Positions 58,715-64,000 of a stretch of 64,000 nt of DNA are shown piece after piece. The number at the start of each line of letters is the position of its first letter. Positions within the stretch are counted from its first letter, which is position 1. A program made the translations under genes and the position numbers. The notes below the pieces were generated by a model that had not been told where the DNA came from, made no database searches, and saw nothing but the letters and a program-made list of their open reading frames with translations. This DNA comes from Streptacidiphilus sp. ASG 303 (GTDB taxonomy: Bacteria; Actinomycetota; Actinomycetes; Streptomycetales; Streptomycetaceae), in assembly GCF_020991365.1 (NCBI RefSeq), contig NZ_JAJLRA010000010.1, positions 62,001-126,000 on the forward strand, read 5' to 3'.

Positions 58715-60115
58715 ATGACCCCGCAGCAGAACCTCGCCGACGCCGTGCGGGAGCTGATGCCCAGGGCCCGGGCGGACCTGGCGGAACTGGTCGCGTTCGC
58801 CTCGGTCGCCGACCCCCGGCAGTACCCGGTCGAGGAGTGCGAGGGCGCCGCCCGCTGGGTCGCCGACGCGTTCGCCGCCGAGGGGCTGCGGGACGTCCGG
58901 CTGCTCGACACGCCCGACGGCACGCAGTCGGTGTACGGGGAGCTGCCCGGCCCGGAGGGCGCGCCCACCGTCCTGCTGTACTCCCACTACGACGTGCAGC
59001 CGCCGCTGGACGAGGCCGCCTGGACCTCCCCGCCGTTCACCCTCACCGAGCGCGGGGGCCGCTGGTACGGGCGCGGCGCCGCCGACTGCAAGGGCAACGT
59101 GCTCATGCACCTCACCGCGCTGCGCGCCCTGCGGGCCGTGCACGGGGGCGCGGGGGACGGCGCGGCCGGCGCGGGCCTGCCGGTCGGGCTCAAGGTGGTC
59201 GTGGAGGGCTCGGAGGAGCGTGGCACCGGCGGCCTGGAGCGGTACGCCGAGGCGCACCCGGAGCTGCTGGCGGCCGACGCGGTCGTCATCGGCGACACCG
59301 GCAACTTCGCCCCCGGCCTGCCCACCGCCACCGCCTCCCTGCGCGGCAGCACCACCGTGGAGGTCTCCGTCTCCACCCTGGCGGGCAACCTGCACTCCGG
59401 CCAGTTCGGCGGCGCCGCGCCCGACGCGCTCACCGCCCTGGTGCGGCTGCTGGGGACGCTCCACGACGAGCACGGCGCGACGACGGTCGCCGGACTGGCC
59501 GCGGACCAGCGCTGGGACGGCGTCGCCTACTCCGAGGAGCAGTTCCGGGCCGACGCCGGGGTGCTGGACGGGGTGGGGCTGGTCGGCACCGGCGAGGTGG
59601 CGGACCGGCTGTGGGCGCGGCCCTCGGTGACGGTGCTCGGCATCGACTGCCCGCCCGTGGTGGGCGCCACGGCGTCGGTGCAGGCGCGGGCCCGCGCCCT
59701 GGTGAGCCTGCGCGTCCCGCCGGGCGTCGGCGCCCGGGCGGCGCAGGACGCCCTCGTCGCCCACCTGGAGGCCGCCGCCCCCTGGGGCGCGCGGGTGGAG
59801 GTCGTCCGCGGCGGCACCGGCGACCCCTTCCGGGCCGACACCGGCGGCCCGGCCTACGCGGCCATGGGCGCGGCCCTGCGGGAGGCGTACGGACGGGAGA
59901 TGGTCCTGGCGGGCGAGGGCGGCTCGATCCCGCTCTGCAACACCCTGCGGCGGCTGTACCCGCGGGCGGAGCTGGTGCTCGTCGGCGTGGAGGAGCCGCT
60001 GACGGCCATCCACGGCATCGACGAGAGCGTGGACCCGGTGGAGCTGGAGCGGATGTCCCTCGCCGAGGCGCTCTTCCTGCGGGGCTACGCCGCAGCCTGG
60101 CACGCGGCGCGCTGA
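58715..60115 (+). CDS. M20-family metallopeptidase (dipeptidase)
   Basis: 466 residues; CCGGAGG before the ATG. The dinuclear-zinc ligands are visible: SHYDVQP (His, Asp), RGAADCKGNV (bridging Asp), EGSEERGTG (catalytic Glu and ligand Glu), VVIGDTGN (Asp) and the late His in LTAIHGIDESV. The inserted dimerisation domain begins near LRGSTTVEVSVSTLAGNLHSGQFGG. Length and motifs match cytosolic nonspecific dipeptidase/M20C-type enzymes. No signal peptide, so it acts in the cytoplasm on imported dipeptides. Confidence 0.95.
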   Translation: MTPQQNLADAVRELMPRARADLAELVAFASVADPRQYPVEECEGAARWVADAFAAEGLRDVRLLDTPDGTQSVYGELPGPEGAPTVLLYSHYDVQPPLDEAAWTSPPFTLTERGGRWYGRGAADCKGNVLMHLTALRALRAVHGGAGDGAAGAGLPVGLKVVVEGSEERGTGGLERYAEAHPELLAADAVVIGDTGNFAPGLPTATASLRGSTTVEVSVSTLAGNLHSGQFGGAAPDALTALVRLLGTLHDEHGATTVAGLAADQRWDGVAYSEEQFRADAGVLDGVGLVGTGEVADRLWARPSVTVLGIDCPPVVGATASVQARARALVSLRVPPGVGARAAQDALVAHLEAAAPWGARVEVVRGGTGDPFRADTGGPAYAAMGAALREAYGREMVLAGEGGSIPLCNTLRRLYPRAELVLVGVEEPLTAIHGIDESVDPVELERMSLAEALFLRGYAAAWHAAR

Positions 60116-60169
60116 GGGGCGCGCCGCCGGGGAAGGGCCGGGCGGCCGCGGGGGCACCGTGCCGGTGCG

Positions 60170-61387
60170 TCAGGCCCGGTCCCGGAGCCGGGCGGCCCGG
60201 AGGGTGAGGTGGCGCTTCTCGGGGAGGTTCGTGGCGCGGGCCGCCGCGGCGGCGTAGTGCGCCGCCGCGCCCCCGGTGTCGCCGGCCGCCTCCAGGAGGT
60301 GGGCGCGGACGGCGTCGAGGCGGTGGTGGCCCGCCAGCCGGCCGCCGAGCCCGTCCAGGACGGCGAGACCGGCCGCAGGCCCGTCGGCCATGCCCGCGGC
60401 GACGGCCCGGTTGAGGGTGACCACCGGGTTCCCGGTCAGCCGCTCCAGCAGGCCGTACAGGGCGTGGATCTGCGGCCAGTCGGTGTCCTCGGCCCGGGGG
60501 GCCCGGTCGTGGAGGGCGGCGACCGCCGCCTGGACCTGGTACGCGCCGACCGGGCCCCGGGCGATGGCCGCGGCGAGCAGGGCGGTCCCCTCGGCGACCG
60601 CCGCCCGGTCCCAGAGCGACCGGTCCTGCTCGGCCAGGGGGACCGGGAGGCCGTCCGGGCCCGTCCTGGCGGCGCGCCGGGCGCCGGTGAGCAGCATGAG
60701 GGCGAGGAGCCCGGCGGCCTCGGCGTCGCCGGGCAGCGCACGGTGCAGGAGCCGGGCCAGGCGGACGGCCTCGTCCGCCAGGTCGACGCGGTGCAGTCCG
60801 GGGCCGGACGCGGCGGTGTACCCCTCGTTGAACATCAGGTACAGCACGTGCAGGACCGACCGCAGGCGCTGCGGCCGCTCGTCGGGCGCGGGCATGCGGA
60901 AGGGGGACCCGGACGCCCTGATCCGCTGCTTGGCGCGGCTGACGCGCTGGGCCGTGGTCGCCTCGGGCACCAGGAACGCCCGCGCGATCTCGGCCGTGGT
61001 CAGGCCGCCGACGGCCCGCAGGGTGAGCGCGACGGCGGACGGCGGGGTGAGCGAGGGGTGGCAGCACAGGAACAGCAGGGCGAGCGAGTCGTCCTGTCCG
61101 GGGACCTCCGCCGGGGCCGGTTCGCGCAGGGCGGCGGACTCCTCCCGGAGCCGCCGGGCCCGGTCGCTGCGGACCTGGTCGGTCACCCGCCGCAGCGCGG
61201 CCCGGACCAGCCAGGCGCGGGGGCTGTCCGGCGTCCCGTCCCGGGGCCAGTGCCGGGCCGCGGCGAGCAGGGCCTCCTGCACGGCGTCCTCGGCGGCGTC
61301 GAAGTCGCCGCACCGGCGGGCGACCGTGCCGAGGACCTGCGGCGCCAGTGCGCGCAGCAGGCCCTCGGCCTCGGGGGTCAGCTCCAC
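60170..61387 (-). CDS. ECF42-type RNA polymerase sigma factor with long C-terminal domain
   Basis: 405 residues. Sigma regions 2 and 4 occupy about residues 1-170: AAEDAVQEALLAAARHWP and the region-4 helix GLTTAEIARAFLVPEATTAQRVSRAKQRI. The remaining 230 residues are TPR-like helices with the conserved LYLMFNEGYTAASG, typical of the ECF42 group. Such sigma factors have no anti-sigma protein; the C-terminal domain is thought to regulate them. The gene is next to a DGPF protein gene, the hallmark of ECF42. The GTG at 61387 has no SD and is probably coupled to the gene upstream (7 bp). Confidence 0.95.
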   Translation of the reverse strand: MELTPEAEGLLRALAPQVLGTVARRCGDFDAAEDAVQEALLAAARHWPRDGTPDSPRAWLVRAALRRVTDQVRSDRARRLREESAALREPAPAEVPGQDDSLALLFLCCHPSLTPPSAVALTLRAVGGLTTAEIARAFLVPEATTAQRVSRAKQRIRASGSPFRMPAPDERPQRLRSVLHVLYLMFNEGYTAASGPGLHRVDLADEAVRLARLLHRALPGDAEAAGLLALMLLTGARRAARTGPDGLPVPLAEQDRSLWDRAAVAEGTALLAAAIARGPVGAYQVQAAVAALHDRAPRAEDTDWPQIHALYGLLERLTGNPVVTLNRAVAAGMADGPAAGLAVLDGLGGRLAGHHRLDAVRAHLLEAAGDTGGAAAHYAAAAARATNLPEKRHLTLRAARLRDRA

Positions 61388-61394
61388 CGTGCGG

Positions 61395-61829
61395 TCACGA
61401 CCCCGACCGCAGGTACTCGCCCATGGCGGCCGCGTCGGCGGGCCCCTGGTCCATCACCCGGCGCACGTGGACCGGCTGACGGGTCGGCAGGCCCCCCACG
61501 CCCGGGACCGCCGAGACCCGCGCGGCGATCTCGACCGCCCGCTCCTCGGACTCGACGTCCACGATCTGGTATCCGGCGATCCACTCCTTGGACTCCGCGA
61601 ACGGGCCGTCGGTGCGCACCGGCGCGCCCGCCCCGTCCGAGGTGACGACGACCGCGAGCTCGGGCCCGGTGAGGATCGTCGAGTCGACGAGCTCACCGCT
61701 GGCGACGAGCTCCCGGTGCAGCACCGCGTAGTAGTCCAGGTGGGCGGTGATCTCCTCCGGCCTCCACTCCGTCATCGGGGGCATGCCCTCGCCGTCCTCG
61801 AACGTCACGGCCAGCAGATATCGGGGCAT
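61395..61829 (-). CDS. YCII/DGPF-domain protein
   Basis: 144 residues. Ferredoxin-like YCII fold starting MPRYLLAVTFEDGE, with the signature TDGPFAESKEWIAGYQIVDV at about 73-92. DGPF proteins are encoded next to, and controlled by, ECF42 sigma factors; their biochemical role is not known. It precedes the sigma gene by 7 bp on the same strand, so the pair forms one operon. A promoter is expected in 61830-62000, where GATCTTACGG is the only AT-rich patch. Confidence 0.95.
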   Translation of the reverse strand: MPRYLLAVTFEDGEGMPPMTEWRPEEITAHLDYYAVLHRELVASGELVDSTILTGPELAVVVTSDGAGAPVRTDGPFAESKEWIAGYQIVDVESEERAVEIAARVSAVPGVGGLPTRQPVHVRRVMDQGPADAAAMGEYLRSGS

Positions 61830-62099
61830 CGTGGCTCCTTCGTCGTTCCGTGCCGCGCGGCGCCCGGGTCGGGCCCGCTTCCACCCCTGGGACGGAGCCG
61901 GCGCCCCGCTCTCGACGTCCCCGGCGGAGATTTCCGGAAGATCTTACGGACAGGCGCCGGTGCGGCAGGCCGCACCCGGGAGGCGGGGCCCCGGAGCCGG
62001 GGCCCTGCCCGGACGGGGACCGGATCGCGGCCCGTCACCGCCCCTCCGCCGGGGCCCTCGGAACACGGCCGCCCGGGACACGGCCGCCCGGGACGCCCG

Positions 62100-63095
62100 T
62101 CACGCCGGCGGGCGGGGTACACCGGCGGCCCGGGCTGCGAGCGCGTAGGCGGTGAGGCCGACGGCGAGGCCCGCGCCGGCGCCGAAACAGGCGGTGGGGA
62201 CGGCGTCGGCGGGGGTCGCGCCGGGCGGGGCCTGGGCGGCCCAGCGCAGCAGGCGGTGCGCCGTGCCCGCCGCGGTGGAGGCGGCGAGGAGGCCGAGCGC
62301 CGCCCGGCGCGCCAGGGGCGGCAGGCGGAGCGGTGCGCGGCGCGGCGGCGCGGGGCGTGCCTGCGGGCGGGATCCGGGGCGGGTCACGGGGCGCACGGCG
62401 GTGCGGGTGGCCGTCCGGGCGGGCGGGGCGGCGCCGGCGGGCGTACCGGCGTCGGAGCGCGTGCCCGGCCGCGCGGCGGCGGGCCCGGACGGCGGTACCG
62501 GTCCGGCGTCCGCGGCTGCGCCCGGCCCCGCGCCCGGCCCGGGGAGGGCGGCGCGCAGGGCGCGGACCGAGGACGCGGCGAGCCAGACCAGCGCCACGGC
62601 GGAGCTGCCGTACTGGAGCACGTGGTGCAGGGGCTGTCCGACGACCGTCTCGTTGAGGACCGGGAACAGCCGCACGCCCGCCCGGCCGTGGTGGGTGAAG
62701 GCGTCCCAGCCGACGTGGGTGGCCGCGCCGACGGCGGCGGAGAGCGCGAACCAGCCTGCGTCGGCCGGGCAGAGGCCGTCGCGCCGGGGGGCCGTCAGGT
62801 CGTGGGCGGCGGCGGCCCAGCGGTCGGGCAGCAGGGCGACGAGGGGCTCGCGGAGCAGGCCGTGCCAGGCGGCGGCGAGCCCGGCGGTGACCGCCACGTC
62901 CAGGGTGGGGACGGCCCAGGGGCGGTGGGTGGCGGCGCCCCAGGCGAAGGCGCCGGGGAGCAGCGAGTCGGCGAAGTACGGCACGTCGGGGGCCATGGAC
63001 CCGGCGACCAGCGCGGAGGCGACCAGCACACCGCGGGACCGTCCGCGCCGCAGGAAGGGCAGGACGGCGGCGGGGTGGCTGAGGGTGAACGGCAC
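62100..63095 (-). CDS. DUF4184-family membrane protein
   Basis: 331 residues from a GTG at 63095. The N-terminus MPFTLSHPAAVLPFLRRG and the motif SMAPDVPYF are the DUF4184 signature; a WDAFTHHGRAGV segment with His residues follows, resembling membrane-bound metal-hydrolase-like YdjM proteins. Several hydrophobic segments are visible. A Pro/Ala/Arg-rich stretch (about 200-265) separates the last TM pair. Function unknown. CAGGAT lies 6 nt upstream of the GTG, so the mRNA may be leaderless, although the same bases could act as a weak SD. Confidence 0.85.
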   Translation of the reverse strand: MPFTLSHPAAVLPFLRRGRSRGVLVASALVAGSMAPDVPYFADSLLPGAFAWGAATHRPWAVPTLDVAVTAGLAAAWHGLLREPLVALLPDRWAAAAHDLTAPRRDGLCPADAGWFALSAAVGAATHVGWDAFTHHGRAGVRLFPVLNETVVGQPLHHVLQYGSSAVALVWLAASSVRALRAALPGPGAGPGAAADAGPVPPSGPAAARPGTRSDAGTPAGAAPPARTATRTAVRPVTRPGSRPQARPAPPRRAPLRLPPLARRAALGLLAASTAAGTAHRLLRWAAQAPPGATPADAVPTACFGAGAGLAVGLTAYALAARAAGVPRPPA

Positions 63096-63267
63096 GCGGC
63101 CATCCTGCCGGACGGCGCGGGCCGCCGCGAGCGGTGTCCGGCAGGGTCGGAGGGGCGGCGGGCCGCCCGGGTGGCGGGTCGGAGGGGTGGCGGGCCGACG
63201 GGGTGGCGGATCAGAGGCTGGAGGGCCTGCAGCCCGGCGGCGCCGTGCGGCCGCGGGCCCGCCCGGC

Positions 63268-64000
63268 TCACCCCTCGGCGACGGCCTCGGCCGCCCCCTC
63301 CCCCACCGGGACGCCCGCCTCCAGCGCCAGCACCTCGCCGGTGGCGCGGGCGCGGAGCGCCGCCGCGAGCCGGAGGAGCTTGCCCGGGGCGAGGAGGGAC
63401 CCGGCCTCCTCCAGGGTGACGAACCGCCAGCCCCGCAGCTCCTCGGCGGGCAGCCGCAGCCGGGCGCGTCCGGCCGCGTCCAGCCGGCCGCCGTCGTAGA
63501 CCAGGCGCACGCCGCCGTGCCGGGGGCCGGTGTGGGGCTCCCAGTCGACGACGAGGAGGCGCAGGGTCCGCTGGTCGAGGTCCGTGCCGAGCTCCTCGGC
63601 GGCCTCGCGGACCCCGGCGAGGGTGGGCGCCTCGCCGCGTTCGACCACACCGCCGGGGAACTCCCAGCCGGGCTTGTAGACGGGGTCGACGAGGAGCACG
63701 CGGTCCTGCTCGTCGAAGAGCAGCACGGCGGCGGCGACGGTGTCGGTCTCGGGGACGGGGGTCTGGACGATGGGCCGCCGTCCGGCACCGTCGCGGACGA
63801 GGGCGGCGATCCGCTCGGCGGTGGCACGCGGGGTGAGGCCGGTGGTGTCGACGACGGCGGCGTCGGCGGTGAGCCAGGACAGGGCCGCCCGGTACTCCGC
63901 GAGGTGCTCCGCGACGCCGGCGGGGGACCGCGGCGGGGACGGGGGGCAGGACGGTGCGGGCCCGGAGGGGGGTCCGCCGGGCAGGGGGCCGGGCTGCCGG
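63268..64000 (-). CDS. NUDIX hydrolase with N-terminal P-loop-kinase-like part (cut by window edge)
   Basis: The frame is open to the window end, so the N-terminus is missing. From the edge inwards: Pro-rich linker, then AEHLAEYRAALSWLTADAAV and VVDTTGLTPRATAERIAALV, which looks like the last helices of a small P-loop nucleotide/gluconate-kinase fold. The NUDIX domain follows: AAAVLLFDEQDRVLLVDPVY and a complete Nudix box (GGVVERGEAPTLAGVREAAEELG, GX5EX7REUXEEXGU). The NUDIX part hydrolyses a nucleoside diphosphate linked to another moiety. A GTG at 63726 is internal to the fold, not the true start. The kinase assignment is tentative; the NUDIX one is firm. Confidence 0.88.
   Translation of the reverse strand, partial: RQPGPLPGGPPSGPAPSCPPSPPRSPAGVAEHLAEYRAALSWLTADAAVVDTTGLTPRATAERIAALVRDGAGRRPIVQTPVPETDTVAAAVLLFDEQDRVLLVDPVYKPGWEFPGGVVERGEAPTLAGVREAAEELGTDLDQRTLRLLVVDWEPHTGPRHGGVRLVYDGGRLDAAGRARLRLPAEELRGWRFVTLEEAGSLLAPGKLLRLAAALRARATGEVLALEAGVPVGEGAAEAVAEG

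Noticed and set aside
55412-60157. 1,581-codon minus-strand frame joining the cellulase to upstream sequence
   Set aside because: The part above 57004 is antisense or out of frame with the reductase and dipeptidase genes; the cellulase start at 57004 has a clean SD and lies just below the CebR-type boxes.
1-64000. tRNA genes, insertion sequences, integrases, attachment sites
   Set aside because: No TPsiC-like GGTTCGAATCC arms, CCA-ended cloverleafs, transposase motifs or flanking target duplications were noticed on reading. A covariance-model scan would be decisive and could not be run.

Overview
The window comes from a very high-GC actinomycete chromosome, most likely Streptomyces or a close relative in the Streptomycetaceae. 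Supporting signs are extreme third-position GC, frequent GTG starts, many 4-base start/stop overlaps, family 4 glycosyltransferases, a short Gln/Pro-rich protein of the type annotated DUF6643, a cell-wall hydrolase with a cysteine-rich pre-signal tail, a single-domain HATPase of the RsbW type, an ECF42 sigma/DGPF pair, and two CebR-type boxes (GGGAGCGCTCCC) in front of a secreted GH6 cellulase. There is no tRNA, rRNA, insertion sequence, integrase, phage gene or CRISPR array. All genes look native to the chromosome. I place 48 protein-coding genes; two run off the window edges.

Region 1 (1-17,342) is a surface-polysaccharide locus. On the minus strand are a Wzm/Wzt-type ABC exporter and a following glycosyltransferase cut by the window edge, a large LAL-type ATPase lacking its expected LuxR DNA-binding end, a SAM methyltransferase and a glycosyltransferase. 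Diverging on the plus strand are a glycosyltransferase, a Wzz/BY-kinase-like chain-length protein, another glycosyltransferase, a GNAT-like acyltransferase, a polytopic Wzy-like membrane protein and a DegT-type aminotransferase, closed by a strong terminator. The genes from 10,016 to 15,880 overlap one another and form one operon.

Region 2 (17,684-42,454) is mostly core and accessory housekeeping: DUF6643-like protein, MOSC protein, a beta-helix/AAA+ fusion, MBL-fold hydrolase, MarR regulator with an operator palindrome, isochorismatase-like hydrolase, two membrane proteins (one a 990-residue protein with a serine-hydrolase motif), DeoR regulator, SRPBCC protein, Cds1-like PLP enzyme, HATPase, peptidoglycan hydrolase, a divergent ROK/MFS pair, a methyltransferase-like protein, two more MFS transporters and a hexapeptide acyltransferase.

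Region 3 (42,532-55,270) is a catabolic acyl-CoA locus. A minus-strand array encodes a TIGR03084 DinB-like protein, an AtuA-family protein, a biotin-dependent carboxylase (carboxyltransferase plus biotin carboxylase/BCCP), acyl-CoA dehydrogenase, acyl-CoA ligase, enoyl-CoA hydratase and a TetR regulator. A divergent TetR/SDR operon faces it. The 174-bp divergent promoter region carries two different near-perfect palindromes. The genes fit activation, oxidation, carboxylation and hydration of a branched or isoprenoid-like acyl chain; the substrate is unknown.

Region 4 (55,412-64,000) holds a CebR-box-controlled GH6/CBM2 cellulase, a geranylgeranyl-reductase-family flavoprotein, an M20 dipeptidase, the ECF42 sigma/DGPF pair, a DUF4184 membrane protein and a NUDIX hydrolase fused to what looks like the tail of a P-loop kinase, cut by the window edge.

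A recurring feature is start codons without a Shine-Dalgarno sequence that lie exactly 6 nt downstream of a -10-like hexamer (17,684; 23,033; 35,745; 40,289; minus strand 42,454, 35,727 and probably 22,885 and 63,095), which suggests leaderless transcripts.
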